DNA of 64,000 nucleotides from Glaciihabitans sp. INWT7 (GCF_014217685.1 NZ_CP043653.1:1120419-1184418); one strand, 5' to 3'. Positions 33,310 through 42,525 are shown, numbered from the stretch's first letter. The notes: a model not told the origin generated them from the letters alone. Numbers and translations: made by a program.

Positions 33310-34425
33310 TCAGGCCAGCACGCTCGCGAGAGTGCGGAAGCCGAGCCCATGCGCCGACGCGACAGGCTCGCTGATGATCTCCCCGGCGTGGGTGTTGAGC
33401 CCGAGGGCGAGGGACGGATCGGCCCGCAGCGCCTCGATCCAGCCGTTGTTCGCAATGGCGCGCACATAGGGCAGCGTCGCGTTGGTGAGCGCGTAGGTGG
33501 AGGTGTTCGGCACGGCGCCCGGCATGTTTGCGACGCAGTAGAAGAGCGAACCGTGCACCGTGAAGGTGGGATCGGCGTGGGTGGTCGCGTGTGAGTCGGC
33601 GAAGCATCCACCCTGGTCCACGGCGATGTCCACGAGCACGCTGCCCGGCTTCATCCGCGACACGAGCTCGTTGCTCACGAGCTTGGGAGCCTTTGCGCCC
33701 GGCACGAGCACCGATCCGATGACCATGTCCGCATCCACACAGGCCCGGTCGATCTCGAAGGAATTGGAGGCGATGGTCTTGACGCGTCCGGCGTAGAGAG
33801 CGTCGAGTTCGCGCAGTCGCTGCAGGTTCGTGTCGAGCACCGTGACCTCCGCACCGAGCCCCACCGCCACCGACAGCGCGTTGGTTCCGGCGACGCCGCC
33901 GCCGAGCACGACGATCCGGGCCGGATGGGTGCCGGGAACCCCGGGCACGAGCAGGCCGGGCCCACCATTGGGTTTGAGCATCGCGTTGGCGCCGACGATC
34001 GGGGCGAGTCGGCCGGCGACCTCGCTCATCGGGGCGAGCAGCGGGAGCGCTCGGGAGGGGAGCTGCACGGTCTCGTAGGCGATGCCGGTCACGCCGCGCG
34101 CCACCAGTTCGTCGGTGAGTCGGCGCTCGGCTGCGAGGTGGAGGTAGGTGAAGAGCAGCAGGTCGTCCCGGAAATAGCCGTATTCGCTCTCGACGGGCTC
34201 CTTCACCTTGAGCAGTAGGTCTGCCGCCGCCCAGGTCGAGGCCGCATCCGGGCTGATGGAAGCGCCGGCATCGATGTAGGCCTCATCCGGAATGGATGAC
34301 CCGACGCCGGCTCCGCTCTGCACGAGCACCTCGTGGCCGTGCGCGACCAGGTCATGCACTCCCGCCGGGGTTATCGCCACCCGGAACTCGTTGTTCTTGA
34401 CCTCGGACGGAACGGCGACTCTCAT
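33310..34425 (-). CDS. ald: Alanine dehydrogenase
   Basis: NAD-dependent oxidative deamination of L-alanine to pyruvate and ammonium, cytosolic hexamer. The start ATG 34425 yields 371 residues, the typical length, beginning MRVAVPSEVKNNEFRVA; it has AGGAG at the right distance. Substrate-binding K and H are in LLLKVKEP and LFTYLHLAAE, the nucleotide-binding motif is VVLGGGVAGTNALSVAVGLG (about 172-191), and SVLVDIAVDQGGCFADS is the family's carboxy-terminal signature. It stands alone, convergent with the FtsK-like gene and divergent from the polyamine transporter. Alanine would be the by-product if the class III aminotransferases use pyruvate as acceptor, a possible functional link. Confidence 0.96.
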   Translation of the reverse strand: MRVAVPSEVKNNEFRVAITPAGVHDLVAHGHEVLVQSGAGVGSSIPDEAYIDAGASISPDAASTWAAADLLLKVKEPVESEYGYFRDDLLLFTYLHLAAERRLTDELVARGVTGIAYETVQLPSRALPLLAPMSEVAGRLAPIVGANAMLKPNGGPGLLVPGVPGTHPARIVVLGGGVAGTNALSVAVGLGAEVTVLDTNLQRLRELDALYAGRVKTIASNSFEIDRACVDADMVIGSVLVPGAKAPKLVSNELVSRMKPGSVLVDIAVDQGGCFADSHATTHADPTFTVHGSLFYCVANMPGAVPNTSTYALTNATLPYVRAIANNGWIEALRADPSLALGLNTHAGEIISEPVASAHGLGFRTLASVLA

Positions 34426-34722
34426 GACACTCCTGGGTGATTGTCGGTGCGATGGTGCCACGACGATGTGGCGACGGGGGACCGGATCATCGGTCCCGCA
34501 CCCCTCAGCGTAGCGTCGGGAGACGCGTGATTCCGCAACGAAATTGTGCGTCGAGATACTGATTTCGTGAAGTTTGTGTTTCGGGATGGTGGTTTTGCTC
34601 TCTTATGCGTGCGCTCGGGCGGTCGGCTGTGCGAGTATCGACCAACGCGGCTCGACCACTGTGGTTCGCCTGGGGGTCCGCCGGTGTCCCGTTTGCATAC
34701 GTCGTGAAGGAGTCGCATCTCA
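34426..34722. other. Divergent spacer between ald and polyamine transporter operon
   Basis: 297 bp without a gene, partly lower in GC (34530-34620). On the minus strand a TACGCT (34507-34512) could be the ald -10, leaving a leader of about 75 nt with an AGGAG ribosome site. On the plus strand the transporter gene has GAAGGAG about 10 nt before its ATG but I see no convincing -35/-10 pair. No palindrome strong enough to call an operator. Confidence 0.4.
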
Positions 34723-35937
34723 ATGACCAGGTCACTACCAACGGATCCGATGGTCCATCGTCTGATCCGCGAGGCGCGCACCGCCTCCCTCTCCCGTCGC
34801 AACGTCCTCACCGGGGCAGGCATCGGCGCTGCGGCACTCTCCCTCGCCGCCTGTTCGACCGGAGGACCGGCCGCAAAGCCCACCGCGGCGGCAGACAAGT
34901 CGAGTAGTGACAAGAACATCAAGTGGGACAACTGGGCGGCATACATCGACGAGGATGCGGACGGCAAGACCCACCCGACGCTCGATGCCTTCGAGAAGCA
35001 GTCCGGCATCTCCGTGAAGTACGACGTCGCGGTCGACGACAACAACACCTATTACGGCAAGGTGAAAGACCAGCTCGCCCTCGGCCAGGACATCGGCGCC
35101 GACCTCGTCTGCCTCACCGACTGGATGGTTAGCCGCCTCATCAACTTCGGTTACGTGCAGAACTTCGATCTCTCGAAGATCCCGAATGCCAAGAACCTCA
35201 CCCCCTCGCTCCAGGACGTGGATTTCGACCCCGGACGCAAGAAATCCCTTCCCTGGCAGGGCGGCTTCGCCGGCATCTGCTGGAACAAGGACAAGGTGCC
35301 CGGCGGCCTCAAGTCGGTCGACGACCTCTGGGACAAGTCGCTCAAGGGTCGAGTCGGAGTGCTCTCGGAGATGCGCGACACGATCGGCCTCATCATGATG
35401 CAGGCCGGGGTGGACATCTCATCCAAGTGGGCGGACTCGAAGTTCGACGACGCCATCGACGTGTTCCGCAAACAGGTCAACGACGGCCAGATCCGCAACA
35501 TCAAGGGCAACGCCTACCTCGAAGACCTCAAGAGCGAGGACACGCTCGCCGCGATCTGCTGGTCGGGTGACATCACGGTGATCAATGCCGAGGCCGGGGA
35601 CAAGTGGGAGTTCGCCATCCCCGAGGCGGGCGGAACGCTCTGGAACGACAACTTCGTGATCCCGATCGGGTCGCAGAAGAAGTCCGCTTCCGAAGAGCTC
35701 ATCAACTACTACTACCAGCCGGAGGTCGCCGCAGAGGTCGCGGCCTGGGTCAACTACATCACCCCCGTCGTCGGCGCGAAGGAGGCGATGCAGGCCATCG
35801 ACCCCACGCTCGCCGACAACCAGCTGATCTTCCCCGATGAGAAGACGCTGTCGAACACCAAGGTCTTCCGCACTCTCACCGGGGCAGAGGAAAGCAAATT
35901 CGGCGCCGCCTTCCAGGCCGTACTCCTGGGCTCCTGA
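34723..35937 (+). CDS. Polyamine ABC transporter substrate-binding lipoprotein (PotD type)
   Basis: A 404-residue periplasmic-type binding protein for spermidine/putrescine-like ligands. The amino end has a twin-arginine stretch LSRRNVLTGAG and then a lipobox LAAC at about residue 44, so it is probably exported by Tat and lipid-anchored outside the membrane. Typical PotD segments follow: IKWDNWAAYIDED, YDVAVDDNNTYYGKVKDQL, DLVCLTDWMVSRLI, WQGGFAGICWNKDKVP and VPYEGG-equivalent EFAIPEAGGTLWNDNFVIP. It opens an operon potD-potA-potB-potC-aminotransferase whose members overlap or nearly touch. Confidence 0.92.
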   Translation: MTRSLPTDPMVHRLIREARTASLSRRNVLTGAGIGAAALSLAACSTGGPAAKPTAAADKSSSDKNIKWDNWAAYIDEDADGKTHPTLDAFEKQSGISVKYDVAVDDNNTYYGKVKDQLALGQDIGADLVCLTDWMVSRLINFGYVQNFDLSKIPNAKNLTPSLQDVDFDPGRKKSLPWQGGFAGICWNKDKVPGGLKSVDDLWDKSLKGRVGVLSEMRDTIGLIMMQAGVDISSKWADSKFDDAIDVFRKQVNDGQIRNIKGNAYLEDLKSEDTLAAICWSGDITVINAEAGDKWEFAIPEAGGTLWNDNFVIPIGSQKKSASEELINYYYQPEVAAEVAAWVNYITPVVGAKEAMQAIDPTLADNQLIFPDEKTLSNTKVFRTLTGAEESKFGAAFQAVLLGS

Positions 35938-37136
35938 TGGCCACGGGTGCATTTGCGGAGTCCGGCGCCGACCTGGAGCTCGTCGGCATCCAAAAGCGAT
36001 TCCCCGGCTTCACCGCCATCGAGGAGATGAATCTGGTCATCCCGGCCGGATCCTTCTTCGCGCTGCTCGGACCCTCCGGCTGTGGGAAGACCACGACTCT
36101 GCGTCTCGTCGCGGGCCTCGAGGAGGCCACTGCCGGTCGCATTCTCATCGGCGGCAAGGATGTCACCGACACCAAACCGTTCCAGCGCCCCGTGAACACG
36201 GTCTTCCAGAGCTATGCGCTCTTTCCGCACGTGTCGATCATCGACAATGTGGCCTTCGGGCTGCGTCGGCGCAAGATCGCGGATGCCTCCACCAAGGCGC
36301 ACGAGGCGCTGAAGCTGGTCGAGCTCGACCATCTCGCGGCACGTCGCCCCGCGCAACTCTCCGGCGGTCAGCAGCAGCGAGTCGCCCTCGCCCGGGCGAT
36401 CGTCAACCGCCCGGCCCTCCTTCTGCTCGATGAGCCGCTCGGGGCCCTCGACCTCAAACTGCGCCGCCAGATGCAACTCGAACTCAAGTCCATCCAGGAA
36501 GAGGTCGGCCTCACCTTCCTCCACGTCACCCACGACCAGGAGGAGGCCATGACCATGGCCGATACCGTCGCGGTGATGAACAAGGGTCGCATCGAGCAGC
36601 TCGGATCGCCGGAGGTGCTCTACGAGCTTCCGCGCACGGCCTTCGTGGCGAACTTCCTCGGCCAGTCGAACCTGTTCAGCGGCCCGGTCGCCGGCACGAC
36701 GGCAGCCAGCATCTCCGTCGACATCGAAGGCTGCAAAGTCGTCGTGCCGAAGTCACGCGCTCAGCGTCACTCCGGGGTCGTGACCGTCGGCGTGCGCCCC
36801 GAGAAGCTCAGCCTGCACCTCAGCGAGCCGACGGAATCGGCCGGCACCAACATCCTCGGGCCGGGTCGCGTGATCGACGTCTCTTTCAGCGGTGTGAGCA
36901 CGCAGTACATCATCGCCATCCCGGGTCTCGGATCGGTCGTGGTGTTCGTGCAGAACACCGGAGCCGGGCCGGTCGTCACCGAGGGTGCGGAGTCCTGGGT
37001 CTCGTGGAAGGTCGAGCACGGCTTCGGTCTCGAAGACGAAGCTCCGCCGACTCCGCGATTCGCGGCCGACACGGATACCGCATCGATCGCCGTGCAGAAG
37101 AAGCGGGCGCTCATGTCGGAGCTCGAGGAAGCCTGA
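35937..37136 (+). CDS. Polyamine ABC transporter ATP-binding protein (PotA type)
   Basis: ATPase subunit of the polyamine importer, 399 residues. Walker A GPSGCGKTTTLRLVAG (about 44-59), Q-loop FQSYALFPHVSI, signature LSGGQQQRVALARAI, Walker B LLLLDEPLGALDLKLR and switch HVTHDQEEAM are complete, and a TOBE domain (TVGVRPEKLSLH, about 285) follows. An extra carboxy-terminal tail of some 40 residues goes beyond the usual end. The start ATG overlaps the stop of the binding-protein gene by one base (TGATG). Acts at the inner face of the membrane with the next two gene products. Confidence 0.94.
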   Translation: MATGAFAESGADLELVGIQKRFPGFTAIEEMNLVIPAGSFFALLGPSGCGKTTTLRLVAGLEEATAGRILIGGKDVTDTKPFQRPVNTVFQSYALFPHVSIIDNVAFGLRRRKIADASTKAHEALKLVELDHLAARRPAQLSGGQQQRVALARAIVNRPALLLLDEPLGALDLKLRRQMQLELKSIQEEVGLTFLHVTHDQEEAMTMADTVAVMNKGRIEQLGSPEVLYELPRTAFVANFLGQSNLFSGPVAGTTAASISVDIEGCKVVVPKSRAQRHSGVVTVGVRPEKLSLHLSEPTESAGTNILGPGRVIDVSFSGVSTQYIIAIPGLGSVVVFVQNTGAGPVVTEGAESWVSWKVEHGFGLEDEAPPTPRFAADTDTASIAVQKKRALMSELEEA

Positions 37137-37140
37137 GGCC

Positions 37141-38052
37141 ATGGCATTCTCCGCATTCGCGACCGGCACCGCGCAGGAACAGGCTCCGCGCCGCAAGAGT
37201 CGCATCGCCCTGCTTCTGCTTCTGCCGGGCATCCTCTATCTGGTGCTGTTCTTCCTGGTGCCGCTGGTGTCGCTCGTCATCACCTCGTTGCAGGCTCCCT
37301 CCGCGCTGGGCGACATCGGGGCGTACCAGACCGCCTTCGACTGGCAGAACTACGTCACCTCCATCACGCAGTACGGCGCCCAGATCGTGCGATCGTTCTT
37401 CTACGCGGTGCTCGCCACCGTGTTCGCCCTGCTGTTCAGCTATCCGCTCGCCTACTTCATCGGGGTGAAGGCGCGCCGCTGGCCACTCCTTCAGAACCTG
37501 ATGCTCGTGTTGGTCATCGCCCCGTTCTTCATCAGCTTCCTGTTGCGCACGCTGGCCTGGAAGTCTCTCCTCTCGGATGAGTCGGCGTTCGTCACCGGGC
37601 TCAAGGCGCTGTCTCTGCTGGCCCCGGATGCCCACGTGACCGGCACCCCGGTGGCTGTCGTCTTCGGGCTCACCTACAACTTCATCCCCTTCATGACGCT
37701 GCCGCTGTACGCGGCGCTCGAACGGCTCGACACCCGCTACCTCGAAGCGGGAAGCGATCTCTACGCGCATCCGTTCACCGTCTTCCGTACCGTGACCATT
37801 CCGCTGTCGATGCCCGGCATCGTCTCGGGGGTGCTGCTCACCTTCATCCCGGCGGCCGGCGACTATGTGAACGCCAGTCGGGAGTTCCTGGGCGGCACCG
37901 GCACCTCGATGATCGGAAACGTGATCGAAAGCAACTTCCTCGTCCTGCTCAACTACCCCGCCGCCGCCTCGTTGTCCATCATCCTCATGGTCGTGATCTT
38001 GGCGATCGTCACCGTGTATGTGCGCCGGAGTGGAACGGAGGACCTGCTGTGA
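37141..38052 (+). CDS. Polyamine ABC transporter permease (PotB type)
   Basis: Membrane subunit of the importer, 303 residues from ATG 37141, 4 bp after the ATPase gene. Six predicted helices begin with IALLLLLPGILYLVLFFLV (about 21-39). The ATPase-contact EAA loop is LEAGSDLYAHPFTVFRTVT (about 200-218), ending in the P-x-x-x-PG-style IPLSMPGIVSG. Order and spacing (binding protein, ATPase, two permeases) are those of potDABC-type operons. The frame is open upstream only within the ATPase gene. Confidence 0.93.
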   Translation: MAFSAFATGTAQEQAPRRKSRIALLLLLPGILYLVLFFLVPLVSLVITSLQAPSALGDIGAYQTAFDWQNYVTSITQYGAQIVRSFFYAVLATVFALLFSYPLAYFIGVKARRWPLLQNLMLVLVIAPFFISFLLRTLAWKSLLSDESAFVTGLKALSLLAPDAHVTGTPVAVVFGLTYNFIPFMTLPLYAALERLDTRYLEAGSDLYAHPFTVFRTVTIPLSMPGIVSGVLLTFIPAAGDYVNASREFLGGTGTSMIGNVIESNFLVLLNYPAAASLSIILMVVILAIVTVYVRRSGTEDLL

Positions 38053-38918
38053 CCCTTCAGGAATCGCGGGCGATCGCGGCGGCAGTGGATGCCCCTCCGG
38101 CCCCGCGCGGCCCTCGCGTCCGCTTCAGCCTCGGCAGCTGGTTGCTTCCGGTCTACACGGCGCTCGCGCTCGTGTTCCTCCTGATCCCCATCGCCTATAC
38201 TTTCATCTTCTCGTTCAACGACTCCATCAAGTCGAACATCTCCTGGCGGGGGTTCACCCTCGACAACTGGACCCATGTCTGTGACGCGCAGGATGTCTGT
38301 GCGGCCTTCGGCAACAGCATCCTGATCGGGGTCATCGCGACGGTGGTCGCGACGACCCTCGGTACGATGATCGCGATCGCGCTCGTGCGCTACCGCTTCC
38401 GATTCCGTTCGGCGATCAGCCTGCTGCTGTTCCTGCCGATGGCGACTCCCGAAGTGGTGCTCGGCGCCGGCCTCGCTGCGGAATTCCTCGGAGCCGGAGT
38501 GGAAAAAGGGCTGGTCACGATCATCATCGCCCACACCATGTTCTGCATCAGCTTCGTGGTGGTCACGGTGAAAGCGCGCGTGTCCAGTCTCGACCCCGCC
38601 CTCGAGGAGGCCGGTCGCGACCTCTACGGATCTCCGGCCCAGGTGTTCTGGCGCATCACGTTCCCGCTGCTGCTCCCGGGCATCGTCGCGGCGGCGCTGC
38701 TGTCCTTCGCCCTCAGCTTCGACGACTTCATCATCACCAACTTCAACTCCGGATCGGCGACGACCTTCCCCAAGTTCGTCTACATCGCGGCGGCCCGCGG
38801 CATTCCGGCGGAAGCGAACGTGATCGCCTCCGCGGTATTCCTCATCGCCATCGTCCTGGTGGTGTCGCAGCAGGTGAGTGCCGCGGCACGCCGGAAGCGA
38901 CTGGCGAAGGTCGGTTGA
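38049..38918 (+). CDS. Polyamine ABC transporter permease (PotC type)
   Basis: Second membrane subunit, 289 residues. It has about six helices, starting LLPVYTALALVFLLIPIAYTFIF at about residue 31, the EAA loop LEEAGRDLYGSPAQVFWRIT near residue 195, and the PotC-type segment SFALSFDDFIITNFNSG. GTG 38049 overlaps the PotB stop (GTGA) and the last base of its stop is the first base of the aminotransferase ATG, so translation is coupled through the whole operon. Confidence 0.93.
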   Translation: MTLQESRAIAAAVDAPPAPRGPRVRFSLGSWLLPVYTALALVFLLIPIAYTFIFSFNDSIKSNISWRGFTLDNWTHVCDAQDVCAAFGNSILIGVIATVVATTLGTMIAIALVRYRFRFRSAISLLLFLPMATPEVVLGAGLAAEFLGAGVEKGLVTIIIAHTMFCISFVVVTVKARVSSLDPALEEAGRDLYGSPAQVFWRITFPLLLPGIVAAALLSFALSFDDFIITNFNSGSATTFPKFVYIAAARGIPAEANVIASAVFLIAIVLVVSQQVSAAARRKRLAKVG

Positions 38919-40273
38919 TGGCCTACGAGGATCGAGCTCGGCTGGCCGGGCTCTGGCAGGCCGAGATCGACCTGTTCCGTGCCCAGCGTCCGCGTTCGGC
39001 ACAACTCTTCGCGGAGGCCACCCCCCACCTGCCCGACGGCGTGCCGATGCTCTGGATGGCGAAGTGGCCGGGGCCCTGGCCCGTCTACGTGCAGAGCGCA
39101 TCGGGTTCTCACTTTCTCGACGTTGACGGCATCGACCACGTCGACCTGTGTCTCGGCGACACGGGCGCGATGTGCGGCCATGCGCCCGCGGCCGCCGTGG
39201 CGGCGATCTCCGCGCAACTCGCCAAGGGCTCGACCTTCATGCTCCCCACGGCTGATGCCGCTGCTGCCGCTGCACTTCTCGCCGAGCGTTTCGGGGTGCC
39301 GGCCTGGCAGTTCAGCCTCTCCGCGACCGATGCCAACCGCAGCCTGATCCGTTATGCCCGCCAGGTGACGGGCCGCCCGAAGATCGTGGTGCACGACTAC
39401 TGCTACCACGGCACCGTCGACGAGGCCTATGCCACCCTCGACGAATCGGGGGCAGTGGTCGAGCGCCGGGGCACGATCGGGGCGCCGGTACCGCCGAGCC
39501 TTACCACGGCGGTCGTGCCCTTCAACGACATCCGGGCACTCGAGATGATGCTGGCGACGGGTGAGATCGCCGCCATGCTCATGGAGCCGGCCCTCACCAA
39601 CATCGGAATCGTGCTGCCCGACCCGGGCTACCACGCGGCCGTTCGCGAACTCTGCACCCGCTTCGGAGTGATCCTGATCATCGACGAGACCCACACCCTG
39701 TCCGCCGGGCCCGGCGGGATGATCGCGCGAGACGGCCTCGACCCGGACGCAGTTGTCGTGGGAAAGAGCATCGGCGGAGGCATTCCCGCGGGAGCATATG
39801 GAATGACCGCGTCGTTCTCGGCCCTCGTGCGCGACTCGCTCGAACTGGAGGACATCGACGTCGGGGGAGTCGGCGGCACCCTCGCGGGTAATGCGCTGTC
39901 CCTCGCGGGCATCCGTGCCACCCTCTCGCAGGTGTTGACCGCCGAGGCCTTCCCGGCGATGATCGATCGCGCCACCGAATGGACGATCGGCGTGCAGTCG
40001 GCTCTCGACGAATTCCACGTGCCCTGGCAGGTCACCCAGCTCGGCGCGCGGGCGGAATACAGCTTTCGGCAGACAGCGCCCCACGATGGCGCAGAGGCGG
40101 CGGATGCCGATGACTTCGAACTGCAGCAGTACCTCCACCTGCACGCACTCAACCGCGGCATCCTCATCACGCCGTTCCACAACATGGCACTGATGGCCCC
40201 GAGTACTACGGCGGCCGACGTCGAGCGGCACACCGTTGCTTTCCGCGAGGCGGTAGTGAGCCTTTACGCCTGA
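38918..40273 (+). CDS. Class III aminotransferase linked to polyamine uptake
   Basis: PLP-dependent aminotransferase of 451 residues from ATG 38918 (a TTG three bases earlier is unnecessary). The PLP lysine is in VVVGKSIGGGIPAGAYG (about 285), the acidic partner in LIIDETHTL, and the fold motif near FSLSATDANRSLIRYAR. The sequence resembles the glutamate-1-semialdehyde-aminomutase-like branch of class III (HAPAAAVAAISAQLAKGSTF, FRTFRGAY absent), often misannotated as hemL. Being the last gene of a polyamine importer operon, it most likely transaminates the imported amine or an omega-amino acid derived from it. Substrate not determinable here. Confidence 0.88.
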   Translation: MAYEDRARLAGLWQAEIDLFRAQRPRSAQLFAEATPHLPDGVPMLWMAKWPGPWPVYVQSASGSHFLDVDGIDHVDLCLGDTGAMCGHAPAAAVAAISAQLAKGSTFMLPTADAAAAAALLAERFGVPAWQFSLSATDANRSLIRYARQVTGRPKIVVHDYCYHGTVDEAYATLDESGAVVERRGTIGAPVPPSLTTAVVPFNDIRALEMMLATGEIAAMLMEPALTNIGIVLPDPGYHAAVRELCTRFGVILIIDETHTLSAGPGGMIARDGLDPDAVVVGKSIGGGIPAGAYGMTASFSALVRDSLELEDIDVGGVGGTLAGNALSLAGIRATLSQVLTAEAFPAMIDRATEWTIGVQSALDEFHVPWQVTQLGARAEYSFRQTAPHDGAEAADADDFELQQYLHLHALNRGILITPFHNMALMAPSTTAADVERHTVAFREAVVSLYA

Positions 40274-40336
40274 GCGGGCGGAGCGCGCCTCTCGCTTGGC
40301 CCGTGCACTCTGCCTCCTCCCTCGATATCCCACCCC

Positions 40337-40394
40337 CGAGTTGCACTCTTCTGCGAGCTCGCGCGCACTCTCACCCGCAAAAGAGTGCACCTCG
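40337..40394. repeat. Hairpin repeat copy A, downstream of DUF559 gene
   Basis: 19-bp arms (40337-40355 and 40376-40394) pair at 17 of 19 positions around a 20-bp loop. The left arm reads CGAGTTGCACTCTTCTGCG. A second copy lies at 41379-41436 on the other side of the gene. It ends 12 bp from the DUF559 stop and could also act as a terminator. Confidence 0.8.
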
Positions 40395-40406
40395 CTTGTG
40401 CTGGCG

Positions 40407-41303
40407 TCAGCGACAGGCAAGCAGCCGACGGATGCGCATCACGAGCTCGGCCGGATCCTTCAGGTCGCCGGCGTTCAACTCCATCACTCGCCAGCCGACG
40501 GCCTCCAGCTTCGATCGACGGGTCATGTCTGCCCGCCACTGCCCCTTGGTCGTGCGGTGGTAATCGCCCTGGTACTCGAGCACCAGGCGAAGGCCCTCGA
40601 AGATGAAATCGGTGCGGGCGACGAACTCTCCGAATCGGTCCGTCACCTCGCGATTAATCTCAGGCGTCGGGAATCCGGCGTCCTCGACGATCAGACGGAG
40701 CCGAGATTCCGGCGGAGATTCGGAGCGCTCGTTGAGGCGCAGTACCGCTCGGGACAGTGCGCGGAATCCACGCCGTCCGCGTCGCAGGCGAAGCGCCTTC
40801 TCGAGGGCGACCCTGGTGGTGAAAGGCCTTCGCCAGTGGATGAGGTAGTCGCCCGCGGCGACGAGATCCTCGAACGCGAGCTGGTCCGCGAGGTCGGTCC
40901 AGGTGCGCACCGTGGAGGTGACCCGGAGCCCCGACAACATGCTGACATCGGAGGGCACTACTGCCAGCCGGTGCCCCACCACCCCGCTCGCGGAGAGGGC
41001 CCGCGACGGCGACGGGACGCCCACGTGAAGCCGATCTGCGTGCTCGAGGGCCCAGGGGAGCGGGATGCCATGGATGAGTGCGGCGGTCGAGTGGCTGAAG
41101 AATGCGCGTCCGGGCATCCTCAACTGCAGGAGCGCGCACCTGTCGTGGAGGTCTGCCGGTGGGCTGGTCGCACGAACGCCCCACAGGCTGCGATCGAGGT
41201 CTCCCGCACGCAGGCGGCTTGGAGTGACTCCGAAGCCCCGCGCGGTGCCGACAGTGAATCCGTGCGCGGGAAGGCCTGGCGGGAGGGCAGCGGCTCGTGT
41301 CAT
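40407..41303 (-). CDS. DUF559 PD-(D/E)xK nuclease-like protein with AbiEi-like amino end
   Basis: A 298-residue protein of a type frequent and highly variable in actinobacteria. The first 190 residues resemble the AbiEi-like/winged-helix region of such proteins (FFSHSTAALIHGIPLP, TSTVRTWTDLADQL, FEDLVAAGDYLI). The carboxy part is a DUF559 domain related to Vsr-type endonucleases: ESRLRLIVEDAGFP, then RTDFIFEGLRLVLEYQGDYH with Asp and the E-x-Q dyad, and WRVMELNAGDL. The start at ATG 41303 gives the usual length; no good ribosome site is seen. A copy of the same hairpin repeat flanks it on each side. Activity and target are unknown; a selfish or defence role is an inference. Confidence 0.8.
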   Translation of the reverse strand: MTRAAALPPGLPAHGFTVGTARGFGVTPSRLRAGDLDRSLWGVRATSPPADLHDRCALLQLRMPGRAFFSHSTAALIHGIPLPWALEHADRLHVGVPSPSRALSASGVVGHRLAVVPSDVSMLSGLRVTSTVRTWTDLADQLAFEDLVAAGDYLIHWRRPFTTRVALEKALRLRRGRRGFRALSRAVLRLNERSESPPESRLRLIVEDAGFPTPEINREVTDRFGEFVARTDFIFEGLRLVLEYQGDYHRTTKGQWRADMTRRSKLEAVGWRVMELNAGDLKDPAELVMRIRRLLACR

Positions 41304-41378
41304 CCGTCGAGGGTGCCAGTACGGGCTCCTCTTCGCGCGAATCGTCCACAGGAGCGCGAGTGAGCGCGATTCCGGGCG

Positions 41379-41436
41379 CGAGTTGCAGTCTTTTGCGACC
41401 TCTCGCTGAAGTGCACCCACAAAAGACTGCAACTCG
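41379..41436. repeat. Hairpin repeat copy B, upstream of DUF559 gene
   Basis: 19-bp arms (41379-41397 and 41418-41436) pair at 18 of 19 positions around a 20-bp loop. Left arm CGAGTTGCAGTCTTTTGCG. Compared with copy A, the tenth base pair is G-C instead of C-G, so both arms changed together. The rest of the 250-bp gap (41304-41553) shows no gene. Confidence 0.8.
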
Positions 41437-41553
41437 GCGGGGGGGAGGTTGCGGGCGAGGGAGGTCGCGCGCCAAGCGACGGAGTGCGAAACGAATGGCC
41501 GCGCGAGCGGCGTGCTAGTCGATCACGCCGACCCCGAAGCGCAACCCCTGGCG

Positions 41554-42525
41554 CTAGAGACCCCGCACGAGCTCCGACACGCGGATGGCTCCCACCGGCA
41601 GTCCTCCGCCGAGCACCCTCTCGGTGGTCAGGGCGCCAACTCGGTCGGCGTCCTCGAGCGAAATGGCGCCGACCGAGGCCAGCATCCCGAGCCCGACGAG
41701 AGAGGTCGCGCGAGCGCTGCCATCCAGCATCTTGAGCGCCACGGCCGTGCCGTCGGGGGCACCCATCACGATGACACCCTCGGCACCGCCCTTGGTGAGC
41801 AGGCCGAGCTGTTCGATCACGACGGTGTTGGCGCGACCCGGCCCATCGATCGCCCAGGGCTCGGCCAGCACCGCGGCCGTGAGGAGCGCCGCGGAGGGAT
41901 CGCGTGACGCCGCGACGCGCCCGACAGCGGTCGCGAGTCCGCGAAGCGTGGTCGCGAACACCGGTGCGCCACAGCCGTCGACGCCGATATGCCCCACCGG
42001 TTCACCGGTGAATTCCTCCACCGTGGCGCGGATCCGCTGCTGCAGCGGATGCTCCGGGTCGAGGTAGCTCGCGGTGTCCCAGCCGTTCTCCACACAGGCC
42101 AACAGAAAAGCAGCATGCTTGCCGGAACAGTTCATCGTGATGCGCGCGGGGGCGGATGCCGCCGACCGCGACGCGCTGTCGAGCGGCCAATCGACGGGAC
42201 ACTGCAGGGCCTCCACGTCGAGACCGGCCCGCTCGAGAATCGAACGGACCACCTCGACATGGGCTGCCGTGCCCGCATGACTGGCCGTCGAGAGCACGAG
42301 TTGCGCCCCGGCGAGGGACACCCCTGAGCGGAGCACGGCGATGGCCTGGAAGAACTTGAGCGACGAACGGCCGTATACGAGGGCATCCACGTCTCCGAGA
42401 GAGCGCAGCACAGAGCCATCCGGTGAGACGACGACCGCCGCGCCGAGGTGCCGCGATTCGTCGAGCCCTGATCGCGAGAGGATCGCCAGTTCGACGACGC
42501 CGGTGGGGTCGAGGGGGTGGCTCAC
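41554..42525 (-). CDS. Asparaginase family protein (type II, PF06089-like)
   Basis: A 323-residue protein of the L-asparaginase family found in rhizobia and actinobacteria (distinct from E. coli AnsA/AnsB). Seen are LAILSRSGLDESRHLGAAVV, the S-x-x-K pair in GRSSLKFFQA (about 51-60), the ITMNCSGKHAAFLLAC motif (about 117-132), a second YL-DPEHPLQ segment and VDGCGAPVFATTL. It presumably hydrolyses asparagine to aspartate and ammonia. GTG 42525 overlaps the stop of gabT (GTGA), so both are in one operon. In most genomes this family is cytosolic; no signal peptide is seen. Confidence 0.88.
   Translation of the reverse strand: MSHPLDPTGVVELAILSRSGLDESRHLGAAVVVSPDGSVLRSLGDVDALVYGRSSLKFFQAIAVLRSGVSLAGAQLVLSTASHAGTAAHVEVVRSILERAGLDVEALQCPVDWPLDSASRSAASAPARITMNCSGKHAAFLLACVENGWDTASYLDPEHPLQQRIRATVEEFTGEPVGHIGVDGCGAPVFATTLRGLATAVGRVAASRDPSAALLTAAVLAEPWAIDGPGRANTVVIEQLGLLTKGGAEGVIVMGAPDGTAVALKMLDGSARATSLVGLGMLASVGAISLEDADRVGALTTERVLGGGLPVGAIRVSELVRGL

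Noticed and set aside
40337-41436. Insertion sequence with terminal inverted repeats
   Set aside because: The two elements are complete hairpins in the same orientation, not terminal inverted repeats; there is no transposase and I see no target duplication.
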